Origin: Parahoeflea olei
GTDB lineage: Bacteria > Pseudomonadota > Alphaproteobacteria > Rhizobiales > Rhizobiaceae
Length of the DNA stretch: 64,000 nt
NCBI RefSeq assembly: GCF_001703635.1
Contig: NZ_LQZT01000049.1
Span: 156,389 to 220,388, forward strand
Direction of reading: 5' to 3'
The translations under genes and the position numbers were made by a program. Below are positions 53,518-62,878 of this stretch, piece by piece (position 1 is the stretch's first letter; every line of letters begins with the position of its first letter). The notes beneath the pieces were generated by a model. That model made no database searches, was not told the origin of the DNA, and saw nothing but the letters and a program-made list of their open reading frames with translations.

Positions 53518-53790
53518 CTAGTCGATGGCGATGCCGAGAACGGTGCCGCCGAGATCGGCGGCGCTGCGGTCGGCGAAGGTCTTGGTCCGGCCGTCCAGCA
53601 TCTTGAACAGGGTTTCGCGCAATTCGCGCTCCAGCTCGCGGCCTTCGGCGACGCTGAGCTTGAGCGCCCGGATGTCGAACACGATCAGCGAGGCGTAATC
53701 CATCGGCGCCGCGGGCATCATCCCGCCACGGAAGAATCCGCTCGGGGCCGGTTTTGCTTCGGAGGGCGGTTTGGACGAGAAAGTCGGCAT
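53518..53790 (-). CDS. 90-residue protein of unknown function, possible peptide substrate
   Basis: A small protein starting MPTFSSKPPSEAKPAPSG, with a Pro/Ser-rich N-terminal part (1-30), an amphipathic helix (about 45-68, VAEGRELERELRETLFKML) and a C-terminal tail ending GGTVLGIAID. No Cys and no signal peptide. AAAGGAG stands at optimal distance before ATG 53790, strong support for translation; longer upstream frames lack it. It precedes the JmjC gene by 117 bp on the same strand. Its role as the oxygenase substrate or partner is inference. Confidence 0.7.
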   Translation of the reverse strand: MPTFSSKPPSEAKPAPSGFFRGGMMPAAPMDYASLIVFDIRALKLSVAEGRELERELRETLFKMLDGRTKTFADRSAADLGGTVLGIAID

Positions 53791-54113
53791 GATGCAGCTC
53801 CTTTTGAAACGAGGCCTGATCCACAAGCACTGGAGCGTCATCTTGCAGCCGTGCGGGCACGGCAGGGTGGAGCCGGACAGGAAATTGCGCAGGCAGGCTT
53901 TCGTCTCCGATCGCGCGTCAATCGACCGAAAGACACCGAGCCGCCGGGGTCTGGCGCCAGGTTGTGCATCACTCCATTGCCAACTCAAGATAGCACGGCA
54001 TCGCGCACGAATAAAGCAGTATTAGTCGACCCTAAACAGGGCCGGCCAAAACCTGTGATGATGCCAATGCCGGAAGCCGCTTTGGCGCGCCGTTGCCGGG
54101 CGCGCCTGTCCGG
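53791..54113. other. 323-bp intergenic region upstream of the small gene
   Basis: Probably holds the promoter of the small-protein/JmjC/aminotransferase unit. An AT-rich part at about 53990-54040 has a weak -10-like CTATCT on the minus strand. A GGCGCGCC self-complementary pair near 54090 forms a hairpin after purN without a T tract. No gene is supported. Confidence 0.4.
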
Positions 54114-54737
54114 TCAGCCGCCGAAGCGGGCCTGGCCGTTGCCGCCCATGCGCACCTTGCCGAGCGCCAGCATCGCCAGCGCCTCCGGGTAGATCCGGTG
54201 TTCGGCCTCGAGCACGCGGGCGGCCAGTGTCTCGGGCGTGTCGTCGCGCTCGACCCGCACCGCTTCCTGCTCGATGATCGGGCCTTCGTCCATGCCTTCG
54301 GTGACGAAATGCACGGTGCAGCCATGCACGCGGCAGCCGGCGGCGAGCGCGCGCTCATGGGTGGCGAGGCCGGGAAAGGCCGGCAGCAGCGAAGGGTGGA
54401 TGTTGATCATCCGGCCGGCATAGCGGTTGACGAAGTCGCCCGAGAGAAGCCGCATATAGCCCGCAAGCGCGATGAACCGGGCTCCCGATGCATCGATCGC
54501 GGCCATCACCGCCGCTTCATGCGCCCGCTTGTCGGCATAGTCCCGCCTGGGAACGGCCACGGCCTCGATGCCGAAGTCGCGCGCATGGGCGAGCCCCCTG
54601 GCGTCGGGCTTGTCGGAGATCACGCAGGCGATCCTTGCCGGATAATCGGGCTTGAGCGAGGCGGCGATCAGCGCGCCCATGTTCGATCCCCGGCCGGAGA
54701 TCAGCACCGCGACCGGGGCTTTCTGGACCGCGCTCAC
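54114..54737 (-). CDS. purN: phosphoribosylglycinamide formyltransferase
   Basis: PurN formylates GAR with 10-formyl-tetrahydrofolate in purine synthesis. The 207-residue protein has the N-terminal loop ISGRGSNMGALI and the catalytic block INIHPSLLPAFPGLATHERAL, with HGCTVHFVTEGMDEGP behind it. It starts at GTG 54737, overlapping the purM stop by four bases (GTGA). Confidence 0.95.
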   Translation of the reverse strand: MSAVQKAPVAVLISGRGSNMGALIAASLKPDYPARIACVISDKPDARGLAHARDFGIEAVAVPRRDYADKRAHEAAVMAAIDASGARFIALAGYMRLLSGDFVNRYAGRMINIHPSLLPAFPGLATHERALAAGCRVHGCTVHFVTEGMDEGPIIEQEAVRVERDDTPETLAARVLEAEHRIYPEALAMLALGKVRMGGNGQARFGG

Positions 54738-55804
54738 AGCGCCAGCGTGCCGGTATAGGCCACGCCCGGCGCGCCCTCGGCGCGCGCGGTGAGGCGTCCG
54801 AGCCGGACCACGCGCTCGCCTTCGGCCTCGAGCGCGGCGGTGACGCGTTCGACATCGCCGGCTGCGACCACCGCGATCATGCCGATGCCGCAGTTGAAGG
54901 TGCGCAGCATCTCTTCCGGCGCGACGCCGCCGGTGCGGGCGATCCAGGAAAACACCTGCGGCGGCCTGACCGCGCCGAGATCGATCTCGGCCGCCAGCGT
55001 CCCGGGCAGCACCCGCGGCAGGTTTTCCGGAAAGCCGCCGCCGGTGATGTGGGCCAGCGCGCGTATCGCGCCGGTCTGGCGGATCGCGGCCAGCACCGAT
55101 TTCACATAGATGCGGGTCGGCTCCAGCAGTGCTGCGCCAAGGCTTTTGTCCGGGTCGAACGGCGCCGGCGCATCGTAGCCCAGTCCGCTCATCTCGACGA
55201 TCCGGCGCACGAGAGAATAGCCGTTCGAATGCACGCCCGAGGAGGCGAGCCCGAGCACGACGTCGCCTTCGGCGATCTCGCCCGACGGCAGCAGCTGCCC
55301 GCGTTCGGCAGCGCCCACCGCGAAGCCCGCGAGATCGTAGTCGCCGTCGCGGTACATGCCGGGCATTTCCGCCGTTTCGCCGCCGATCAGCGCGCAGCCG
55401 GCCTGAAGGCAGCCCTCGGCGATGCCGCCGACGATGGCCGCCCCCTGCGCCGGGTCGAGCTTGCCGGTGGCGAAATAGTCGAGAAAGAACAAGGGTTCTG
55501 CGCCCTGGACCACCAGGTCGTTGACGCACATGGCGACGAGGTCGATGCCGACCGTGTCATGCAGGCCGGCCTCGATGGCGACCTTGAGCTTGGTGCCGAC
55601 GCCGTCATTGGCGGCGACCAGCACGGGATCGGAAAAGCCTGCGGCCTTCAGGTCGAACAGGCCGCCGAAGCCGCCGATCTCGCCGTCGGCGCCGGGGCGC
55701 CGCGTGGCGCGCACCAGCGGCTTGATGCGATTGACCATGTCGTTGCCGGCGTCGATGTCGACGCCCGCCTGGGCATAGGTGAGGCCGTTCTTCGGATCCG
55801 CCAT
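54734..55804 (-). CDS. purM: phosphoribosylformylglycinamidine cyclo-ligase
   Basis: PurM closes the imidazole ring to form AIR with ATP. The 356-residue protein shows the family motifs LVAANDGVGTKLKVA, DLVAMCVNDLVVQGAEPLF and GLASSGVHSNGYSLVR, and its length matches relatives. Co-translated with purN. It diverges from the CDP-alcohol transferase across 204 bp. Confidence 0.96.
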   Translation of the reverse strand: MADPKNGLTYAQAGVDIDAGNDMVNRIKPLVRATRRPGADGEIGGFGGLFDLKAAGFSDPVLVAANDGVGTKLKVAIEAGLHDTVGIDLVAMCVNDLVVQGAEPLFFLDYFATGKLDPAQGAAIVGGIAEGCLQAGCALIGGETAEMPGMYRDGDYDLAGFAVGAAERGQLLPSGEIAEGDVVLGLASSGVHSNGYSLVRRIVEMSGLGYDAPAPFDPDKSLGAALLEPTRIYVKSVLAAIRQTGAIRALAHITGGGFPENLPRVLPGTLAAEIDLGAVRPPQVFSWIARTGGVAPEEMLRTFNCGIGMIAVVAAGDVERVTAALEAEGERVVRLGRLTARAEGAPGVAYTGTLAL

Positions 55805-56008
55805 CTGGCTTTCCTTCCTTTGCGTTCACGGGCGCTTTGCAGGGGGTCGGGATGGCATTTTGCACGCGGTTTCGCAAGCAGGAGCATGCGGTTCACCGCG
55901 ACATTTGACGGGAAAACCGGGCGTCGGAGCGTCGCAGGCGGTCCGAACACTTGGAAACGGCGCGGCAGATTGCCATATCCGGGGTCAATCAGTCGTGAGT
56001 TGCCGCCG

Positions 56009-56554
56009 ATGACCCTGCCCAATTACATCACCGTCGCCCGCTTCCTGATGGTGCCGCTCGTCGTCCACATGATGATGAGCGGCGAGATGATGACGGCCTT
56101 CCTGCTGTTCATGCTGGCGGGCGTCAGCGATGCGATCGACGGCGCCATCGCGCGCCACTTCAACCAGAAATCCGAACTCGGCGCCTGGCTCGATCCGATG
56201 GCCGACAAGTTCCTGCTGGTCAGCGTCTTCGTCATGCTGGGCTGGCTGCAGGCGCTGCCGATCTGGCTGGTGATCCTCGCCGTCTCCCGCGACGGCATGA
56301 TCATCGCCGCGGTGGTGCTGTCGAGCCTGCTCGCAAATCCGGTGGAAATGCGGCCGCTGATGGTGTCGAAGGCCAACACGCTGGCTCAGATCCTGTTGGT
56401 GGTGCTGGTGCTTGCCGAACTGGCCGGGCTTGTCCAGCTTGACGGCGTGATCGGATGGATGATCTATGCGGTTGCAGGCTTGACCGTTGCCTCGGCAGGC
56501 GCCTATCTCGTGACATGGCTGCGGCACATGGCCGGCGAGGGCGCCGTCGGCTAG
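56009..56554 (+). CDS. CDP-alcohol phosphatidyltransferase family protein
   Basis: A 181-residue membrane protein with about five helices and the motif DAIDGAIARHFNQKSELG followed by AWLDPMADK, which contains the complete D-G-A-R-G-D-D set. It resembles PgsA in sequence, and the window already has a PgsA candidate at 33.5 kb; this copy may use another acceptor alcohol. ATG 56009 starts MTLPNYITVARFLM, the typical N-terminus. It heads a run of plus-strand genes (permease, hdaA, ppk, ppx). Confidence 0.88.
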   Translation: MTLPNYITVARFLMVPLVVHMMMSGEMMTAFLLFMLAGVSDAIDGAIARHFNQKSELGAWLDPMADKFLLVSVFVMLGWLQALPIWLVILAVSRDGMIIAAVVLSSLLANPVEMRPLMVSKANTLAQILLVVLVLAELAGLVQLDGVIGWMIYAVAGLTVASAGAYLVTWLRHMAGEGAVG

Positions 56555-56602
56555 CGCGAGTTCAGGTGCGGCCGGCGCGCGCGGCCATCGAGCGAGGTGA
56601 TC

Positions 56603-57736
56603 ATGGCGACTCATATCGACACGGCCGCGCTTCGGCGGCGGATCCTGTTCTGGCTGATCGCGCTTGCGGTGTTCGCGGGCTTCCTGATGCTGTTCCGCTC
56701 GATCCTGCTGCCGTTCATCGCCGGCATGGCGCTGGCCTATTTCCTCGATCCGGTGGCCGACTGGCTTGAACGCCGCGGCTTGTCGCGGATGATGGCGACG
56801 CTGGTGATCCTGGTGGCGTTCCTGGCGATCTTCGCGATCGCGCTGGTGGTCCTGGTGCCGATTCTCGTCACCCAGGCCGTCGACCTGGGCGGGCGCATTC
56901 CCGGCTACATCACCCAGCTGCAGGAACTGCTGGCCTCCGAGCGCACCATGCTGCCGGACTGGATCTCGGGCCAGCTCGGCCAGATCAAGGACAGTTTCGC
57001 AGCCCTTCTCAAGGAAGGGGCGGGCTTCGTCGGCACCATCTTCCAGAAGCTCTGGAACTCGGGCATGGCGCTGATCGACATCGCGGCCCTGTTCGTGGTC
57101 ACGCCGGTGGTGGCCTTCTATATGCTGCTCGACTGGGACAACATGATCGCCAAGGTCGACAGCTGGGTGCCGCGCGACCATCTCGAAACCGTGCGCGACC
57201 TGGCGGGCCAGATCGACCGCACCATCGCCGGCTTCGTGCGCGGCCAGGGCAGCGTCTGCATCATCCTCGGCCTGATCTATGCCGTCGGCCTGATGCTGGT
57301 CGGGCTCAATTTCGGCCTGCTGATCGGCCTGTTTGCGGGCCTGATCAGCTTCATTCCCTATGTCGGCTCGCTGGTCGGCCTGGTGCTGGCGCTGGTCGTC
57401 GCCATCGTCCAGTTCTGGCCCGATTTCGTCATGATCGGCGCGGTCATCGCCGTCTTCGCCGTGGGGCAGTTCTTCGAGGGCAACATCCTGCAGCCGCGGC
57501 TGGTGGGCTCCTCGGTCGGCCTGCATCCGGTCTGGCTGATGTTCGCGCTGTTCGCGTTCGGTGCGCTGTTCGGCTTTGTCGGCATGCTGATCGCGGTGCC
57601 GGCCGCCGCTTCGGTCGGGGTTCTGGTCCGCTTCGCGATCGACCGCTATCTGGCGAGCGATCTCTATTCGGGCAGCGGGGAGGGGACGGTGCCGCCACCG
57701 CCACCGCCGCCGTCGCACGGAGCCGCGTCCGAGTGA
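56603..57736 (+). CDS. AI-2E/PerM family transporter
   Basis: A 377-residue protein with seven or eight hydrophobic helices and the C-terminal pattern LIGLFAGLISFIPYVGSLVG that marks the PerM/AI-2E exporter family. It ends in a proline run (VPPPPPPPPSH). A real autoinducer-2 function is unproven for most members; a transport role for a small molecule or ion is inferred. ATG 56603 has GAGCGAGG upstream. Its stop overlaps the hdaA start by one base. Confidence 0.9.
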   Translation: MATHIDTAALRRRILFWLIALAVFAGFLMLFRSILLPFIAGMALAYFLDPVADWLERRGLSRMMATLVILVAFLAIFAIALVVLVPILVTQAVDLGGRIPGYITQLQELLASERTMLPDWISGQLGQIKDSFAALLKEGAGFVGTIFQKLWNSGMALIDIAALFVVTPVVAFYMLLDWDNMIAKVDSWVPRDHLETVRDLAGQIDRTIAGFVRGQGSVCIILGLIYAVGLMLVGLNFGLLIGLFAGLISFIPYVGSLVGLVLALVVAIVQFWPDFVMIGAVIAVFAVGQFFEGNILQPRLVGSSVGLHPVWLMFALFAFGALFGFVGMLIAVPAAASVGVLVRFAIDRYLASDLYSGSGEGTVPPPPPPPSHGAASE

Positions 57737-58440
57737 TGGTCAAGCCGCCCGCCACCCGGCAATTGCCGCTCGAATTCGGTCACGACTCCGCCTCGGGACG
57801 GGACGACTTGATCGTCTCCGACAGCATCAGCGCCGCCGCCGGCATCATCGACCGCTGGCCTGACTGGCCTTCGCCGGTGGTCATCCTTGCCGGCCCGACG
57901 GGATCGGGCAAGTCGCATCTCGCCCGCATCTGGGTCGACCGGGTCGGCGCCAACATCGTCGATATCGGCGCGGCCGATCCGATGGTGCTCGAGATGGCTT
58001 CGCGCGGGCCGGTGCTGATCGAGGATATCGACCGCACCGGGTTCAACGAAACCGCGCTGTTCCATCTCATCAACGCGGTGCGCGAGCATGGCAGCTGGCT
58101 GCTGATCACCACCCGACTCTGGCCCGCGAGCTGGAACGTGCGCCTGCCCGATCTCGCCTCGCGGCTGAAGGCCGCCACCGTGGTCGAGATAGCCGAGCCC
58201 GACGAGGCGCTGCTCGCGCTGGTGATGGTCAAGCTGTTCGCCGACCGGCAGGTGGTCGTCGACGACCGCATCATCCAGTGGCTGGTTGCGCGCATGGAGC
58301 GCTCGCTCGAGGCGGCGCGCACGATCGTCACACGAATCGACCAGCTGGCGCTGGCGCGCGGATCGAAGATCACCCGCGCGCTTGCCGCCGAGGTGATGGC
58401 GGAGGTGGATGCGGGACAGGGTGACGCCGAAGTGTCATAG
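57736..58440 (+). CDS. hdaA: DnaA-related regulatory inactivation ATPase HdaA
   Basis: A 234-residue AAA+ protein that, with the sliding clamp, stimulates DnaA-ATP hydrolysis and so limits re-initiation. The clamp-binding hexapeptide QLPLEF (9-14) precedes Walker A AGPTGSGKSHLA and Walker B VLIEDIDR. The C-terminal DNA-binding domain of DnaA is absent, as in the family. The start is the ATG that overlaps the permease stop; GTG one codon earlier is possible. Confidence 0.9.
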   Translation: MVKPPATRQLPLEFGHDSASGRDDLIVSDSISAAAGIIDRWPDWPSPVVILAGPTGSGKSHLARIWVDRVGANIVDIGAADPMVLEMASRGPVLIEDIDRTGFNETALFHLINAVREHGSWLLITTRLWPASWNVRLPDLASRLKAATVVEIAEPDEALLALVMVKLFADRQVVVDDRIIQWLVARMERSLEAARTIVTRIDQLALARGSKITRALAAEVMAEVDAGQGDAEVS

Positions 58441-58497
58441 TTCCTTCTTTGTTGTGCTATAGACGGTCTTGTCCGGTACGGGAGCTTGGAGTGCGCA

Positions 58498-60711
58498 ATG
58501 GATAATGTCGAAAGTTCGGGCAGCAGCGATCTCAGGATCGACCCGGTCGCCTCGGAGATGCCCGTGCAGGATCTGCGCACCAGCCCCGAGCGTTTCGTCA
58601 ACCGCGAATTCTCCTGGCTGCAGTTCAACCGCCGTGTGCTTGAGGAAACGCTCAACGCCAGCCATCCGCTACTCGAACGGGTCCGGTTCCTGTCGATCTC
58701 GGCGGCCAATCTCGACGAGTTTTTCATGGTCCGCGTCGCCGGCCTCGAGGGCCAGGTGCGCCAGGGCATCGCCAACCGCTCCGCCGATGGCATGTCGCCG
58801 AGCGAACAGCTCGACAGCATTCTCGAGGAAATCGACGGGCTGCAGCTCGAGCAGCAGGCGTCGCTCGCCATCCTGCAGCAGAATCTGGCGGCCGAGAACC
58901 TGTTCATCGTGCGCCCTTCGATGCTGGTCGAGGGTGACATGGAATGGCTCGAGAACGAGTTCCTGCAGTCGATCTTTCCGGTGCTGACGCCGCTGTCGAT
59001 CGATCCGGCGCACCCGTTCCCCTTCATTCCCAATCTAGGCTTCTCGATCTGCCTGCAGCTCGCCTCCAAGGACCAGAACGAGCCGATGACGGCGCTGATC
59101 CGCCTGCCGGTGGCGCTCGACCGCTTCCTGCGCCTGCCGGATCTCGACGGGGCGATCCGCTACATCACGCTTGAAGACGTGGTCAGCCTGTTCATCGGCT
59201 CGCTCTATCCGGGTTACGAGGTGCGCGCCTCGGGCACGTTCCGCATCATCCGCGATTCCGACATCGAGGTGGAGGAAGAGGCCGAAGACCTGGTGCGGCT
59301 GTTCGAGAGCGCGCTCAAGCGCCGCCGACGCGGGTCGGTGATCCGCATCGAGTTCGATTCGGAACTGCCGCAGGCGCTGCGCGATTTCGTGGCCTACGAG
59401 ACCAACGTCCCCGACAACCGCATCGCCGTGCTGCCGGGCCTGCTCGCGCTCAACACGCTTTCGGAGATCACCCGGGCGCCGCGCGACGACCTGAAGTTCG
59501 AGCCCTACAATGCCCGCTTCCCCGAGCGCATCCGCGAGCATGCCGGCGATACCTTCGCGGCAATCCGCGAGAAGGACCTGGTGGTGCATCACCCCTACGA
59601 ATCCTTCGACGCGGTGGTGCAGTTCCTGTTCCAGGCCGCACGCGACCCCGACGTGCTCGCCATCAAGCAGACGCTTTACCGCACCTCGAACGACAGCCCG
59701 ATCGTGCGCGCGCTGGTCGACGCCGCCGAGGCCGGCAAGTCGGTGACCGCGCTGGTCGAGCTCAAGGCCCGCTTCGACGAGGAAGCCAATATCCGCTGGG
59801 CGCGCGACCTCGAACGCGCGGGCGTGCAGGTGGTCTTCGGCTTCCTCGAACTCAAGACCCACGCCAAGATGTCACTGATCGTGCGGCGCGAGGAGGGCAG
59901 GCTGGTGACCTATTGTCACCTCGGCACCGGCAACTACCACCCGATCACCGCCAAGATCTACACGGACCTGTCCTATTTCACCTGCGATCCGGTGATCGCG
60001 CGCGACACCGCGCATGTCTTCAATTTCATCACCGGCTACGGCGAGCCCGAGGGCCTGAGCAAGCTCGCGGTGTCGCCGCTCAACCTGCGCACCCGCATCG
60101 TCGACAATATCGAGGCCGAGATCCGCCATGCCGAGGCCGGCCGCCCGGCGGCGATCTGGATGAAGATGAATTCGCTGGTGGATCCCGAGATCATCGACGC
60201 GCTCTACCGCGCAAGCCAGGCCGGGGTGGAGGTCGATCTGGTGGTGCGCGGCATCTGCTGCCTGAGGCCGCAGGTGCCGGGCCTGTCCGACCACATCCAC
60301 GCCAAATCCATCGTCGGCCGCTTCCTCGAACACAGCCGCATCTACTGCTTCGGCAACGGCCACGGCCTGCCCTCGCAGGAGGCGCTGGTCTATATCGGCT
60401 CGGCCGACCTGATGCCGCGCAATCTCGACCGGCGCGTGGAAACGCTGGTGCCCTTGTCCAACAAGACTGTGCATGAACAGGTTCTGTCGCAGATTATGCT
60501 GGGCAACATGATTGATAACCAGCAGAGTTACGAGATATTGCCTGACGGAACATCGCGCCGGATCGAGCCCGGCGAGGGGGAAGAGCCGTTCAATGCACAG
60601 GTATACTTCATGACCAATCCCAGCCTCTCTGGCCGTGGCGAAGCGCTCAAGTCGAATGCGCCGAAACTGATCGCCGACCGGCTGGCGCGGACCACGCGCT
60701 CCAAACGCTGA
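58498..60711 (+). CDS. ppk1: polyphosphate kinase 1
   Basis: PPK1 polymerises the gamma-phosphate of ATP into polyphosphate at the membrane. The 737-residue enzyme starts with an N-domain (FVNREFSWLQFNRRVLEE), and its phospholipase-D-like catalytic parts carry LKTHAKMSLIVRR and THLVxxFC-type stretches such as LSYFTCDPVIARD, with the conserved His of the KTHAK motif as likely phospho-acceptor. ATG 58498 is chosen over TTG 58486 as GGAG stands just upstream. It pairs with ppx downstream. Confidence 0.95.
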   Translation: MDNVESSGSSDLRIDPVASEMPVQDLRTSPERFVNREFSWLQFNRRVLEETLNASHPLLERVRFLSISAANLDEFFMVRVAGLEGQVRQGIANRSADGMSPSEQLDSILEEIDGLQLEQQASLAILQQNLAAENLFIVRPSMLVEGDMEWLENEFLQSIFPVLTPLSIDPAHPFPFIPNLGFSICLQLASKDQNEPMTALIRLPVALDRFLRLPDLDGAIRYITLEDVVSLFIGSLYPGYEVRASGTFRIIRDSDIEVEEEAEDLVRLFESALKRRRRGSVIRIEFDSELPQALRDFVAYETNVPDNRIAVLPGLLALNTLSEITRAPRDDLKFEPYNARFPERIREHAGDTFAAIREKDLVVHHPYESFDAVVQFLFQAARDPDVLAIKQTLYRTSNDSPIVRALVDAAEAGKSVTALVELKARFDEEANIRWARDLERAGVQVVFGFLELKTHAKMSLIVRREEGRLVTYCHLGTGNYHPITAKIYTDLSYFTCDPVIARDTAHVFNFITGYGEPEGLSKLAVSPLNLRTRIVDNIEAEIRHAEAGRPAAIWMKMNSLVDPEIIDALYRASQAGVEVDLVVRGICCLRPQVPGLSDHIHAKSIVGRFLEHSRIYCFGNGHGLPSQEALVYIGSADLMPRNLDRRVETLVPLSNKTVHEQVLSQIMLGNMIDNQQSYEILPDGTSRRIEPGEGEEPFNAQVYFMTNPSLSGRGEALKSNAPKLIADRLARTTRSKR

Positions 60712-60791
60712 GCCGTGGCCCTGGCCGAGCGCATCTCCATCCCCCCGACCATAGGCGGAGTCCGGACCGGGTTACGGTTCGGGGCCGTTGC

Positions 60792-60797
60792 CTATAT
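60792..60797 (+). promoter_or_regulatory. possible -10 element for ppx
   Basis: CTATAT, identical to the rhizobial -10 consensus, lies 80 bp before the ppx start in the 165-bp gap after ppk1. No convincing -35 box is found at 16-18 bp spacing, so a separate ppx promoter is only possible. Confidence 0.3.
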
Positions 60798-60876
60798 AAA
60801 AGCGCGAATCCTGTTGGCCCACGCGCCGCTCCGCCTGGTCCGGCCGGCGCGCTCAAACCGCGAAGCGTCGTAGCCC

Positions 60877-62403
60877 ATGGTGGAATCGGAAGCTCAGGGG
60901 CGATTGCCGGGTATTCACCCGATCTCCGTCGTCGACATCGGCTCCAATTCCGTGCGTCTGGTGATCTATGAGGGGCTCAACCGCTCGCCTTCGGTGCTGT
61001 TCAACGAAAAGGTGCTGTGCGGGCTGGGCAAGGGGCTGGCCTCGACCGGCCGGATGGACGAGAGCGGCGTCGCCCGCGCGCTTGCGGCGCTCACGCGATT
61101 TCGCGCATTGTCGGAACAGGCCCGCGCCTCAGAAATGCACGTGCTCGCCACCGCCGCTGCGCGCGAGGCCGAAAACGGCGCCGATTTCATCCAGAAGGCC
61201 GAAGCGATCCTGGGCTGCCGTGTGCGGCTGCTCACCGGCGAGGAGGAGGCCCGCTTCTCCGCGCTCGGCATCATTTCCGGCTATTACCGGCCCGACGGCA
61301 TTTCCGGCGATCTGGGCGGCGGCTCGCTCGAACTCGCCGATGTCCGCGGCAGCGGCTATTCGGGCGGGCAGACGCTGCCGCTGGGCGGCTTGCGGCTTGC
61401 CGACATGTCGGGCAACTCGATTTCGCGGGCGCGCGCCATCGCCCGCAGCGCGCTCAAGAAATCCCCCGTGCTCAAGGGAGGGGAGGGACGGATCTTCTAC
61501 GCAGTGGGCGGAACCTGGCGCAACATCGCCAAGCTGCACATGGAGATCACCAATTATCCCCTGCACATGATGCAGGCCTACGAGATCGACGCCGGGACCG
61601 CGATCGAGTTCCTGGGCGAGGTCTCGGCCATGAAACAGTCGCGGATCTCGGCGATCAAGGCGATCTCGCGCAACCGCCGCGGGCTTTTGCCCTATGGCGC
61701 GGTGGCGCTTCAGGAAACGCTGACGGTGATGAAGGCGGCGCGGGTGAGCTTTTCCGCGCTCGGGGTGCGCGAGGGCTATCTCTACTCGCTGCTCGGTCGC
61801 ACCGAGGCGAGCCGCGATCCGCTGCTGACGGCGGCAGGCGAACTGGCGATCCTGCGGGCCCGCTCGCCCGAACATGCGCGCGAGCTTGCGGCCTGGACCG
61901 GCCGGATGTTCCCGGTCTTCGGGATCGAGGAGACGGAGGAGGAGTCGCGCTACCGCCAGGCGGCCTGCCTGCTCGCCGACATCTCCTGGCGCGCCCATCC
62001 CGACTATCGCGGGCTGCAGGCGCTCAACATCATCGCCCACTCCACCTTCACCGGCATCAGCCATGCCGGCCGGGCCTATATCGCGCTGGCCAATTATTTC
62101 CGTTTCGAAGGACTCAACGACGACGGCGCCTCGGCGGGCCTCGCCGCCATCGCCGGGCCGAAATTCCTCGACTATGCCAAGCTTCTGGGCGGCATGCTGC
62201 GGGTGGTCTACCTGTTCTCGGCATCGATGCCGGGCATGGTGCCGCAACTGGCCTTCGCGCCCGCGGCCCCCTCCGACGGCGATGTCGACATCGTCCTGAT
62301 CGTGCCGCGCAGCTACGAGGCCTTCGTCGGCGAACGCCTCGAAGGCCGGTTGCAGCAACTGGCAAAGCTCACCGGCAAGCGGCTCGGCTTTCGCGTCGGC
62401 TGA
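60877..62403 (+). CDS. ppx: exopolyphosphatase
   Basis: Ppx/GppA phosphatase that removes terminal phosphate from polyphosphate and may act on pppGpp. The 508-residue protein has the ASKHA phosphate loops VVDIGSNSVRLVIYE and GDLGGGSLELADV and the acidic TGEEEARFSALG region, with an HD-like helical C-domain (AHSTFTGISHAGRAYIALAN). Together with ppk1 it sets polyphosphate levels. It is followed by a converging operon. Confidence 0.95.
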   Translation: MVESEAQGRLPGIHPISVVDIGSNSVRLVIYEGLNRSPSVLFNEKVLCGLGKGLASTGRMDESGVARALAALTRFRALSEQARASEMHVLATAAAREAENGADFIQKAEAILGCRVRLLTGEEEARFSALGIISGYYRPDGISGDLGGGSLELADVRGSGYSGGQTLPLGGLRLADMSGNSISRARAIARSALKKSPVLKGGEGRIFYAVGGTWRNIAKLHMEITNYPLHMMQAYEIDAGTAIEFLGEVSAMKQSRISAIKAISRNRRGLLPYGAVALQETLTVMKAARVSFSALGVREGYLYSLLGRTEASRDPLLTAAGELAILRARSPEHARELAAWTGRMFPVFGIEETEEESRYRQAACLLADISWRAHPDYRGLQALNIIAHSTFTGISHAGRAYIALANYFRFEGLNDDGASAGLAAIAGPKFLDYAKLLGGMLRVVYLFSASMPGMVPQLAFAPAAPSDGDVDIVLIVPRSYEAFVGERLEGRLQQLAKLTGKRLGFRVG

Positions 62404-62446
62404 GGCGGCCGCCGGTGCGGCGACCGCGTGACGGCGCTGCGGCGGC

Positions 62447-62806
62447 TCAGTCGGAGACGATGGTCTCGAAGCCGCCGAAAATCATGCGTTTGCCGTCGAG
62501 CATTTCCATCACGCCATGGGTCTTCATCATGTCGTCAAGCTCGGGCATCGCCGCCGCCAGGCCACTGTCGGCTGTGGCCTTGTCGGGCCATGTGGTCCAG
62601 GAAAAGACCACTGCCTCGCCCTCTTCGAGCTTGACGGCCATGGGGAACGAAGTGTGCGTGCCGTCCGGCACATCGACGCCCCAGTTCTCGACAACCGAGA
62701 GCGCGCCATGGGCCCGAAAAATCCTGGCGGCGGCTTTCGCCATTTCGGTGTAGGTCGCCTTGTTCGCCTTGGGGACGGGAAGCAGGAATCCGTTTACATA
62801 GGTCAT
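62447..62806 (-). CDS. DUF1428 family protein
   Basis: A 119-residue protein beginning MTYVNGFLLPVPKANKATY, the family start, with an alpha-beta ferredoxin-like (dimeric barrel) pattern. AGGAGG precedes ATG 62806 by six bases. Related to E. coli YbaA; no reaction is established. Last gene of the TetR-VOC-DUF1428 unit, 72 bp after the VOC gene. Confidence 0.87.
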   Translation of the reverse strand: MTYVNGFLLPVPKANKATYTEMAKAAARIFRAHGALSVVENWGVDVPDGTHTSFPMAVKLEEGEAVVFSWTTWPDKATADSGLAAAMPELDDMMKTHGVMEMLDGKRMIFGGFETIVSD

Positions 62807-62878
62807 GAAGATCCTCCTGTTCGGGGCTGACATAGGGTTTTGTCCGGTCCGGACGGTGCTGCCCGGCACGGGGCGGCG

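Noticed and set aside
54080..54110. Terminator after purN
   Set aside because: The hairpin from two GGCGCGCC words has no T run on the minus strand.
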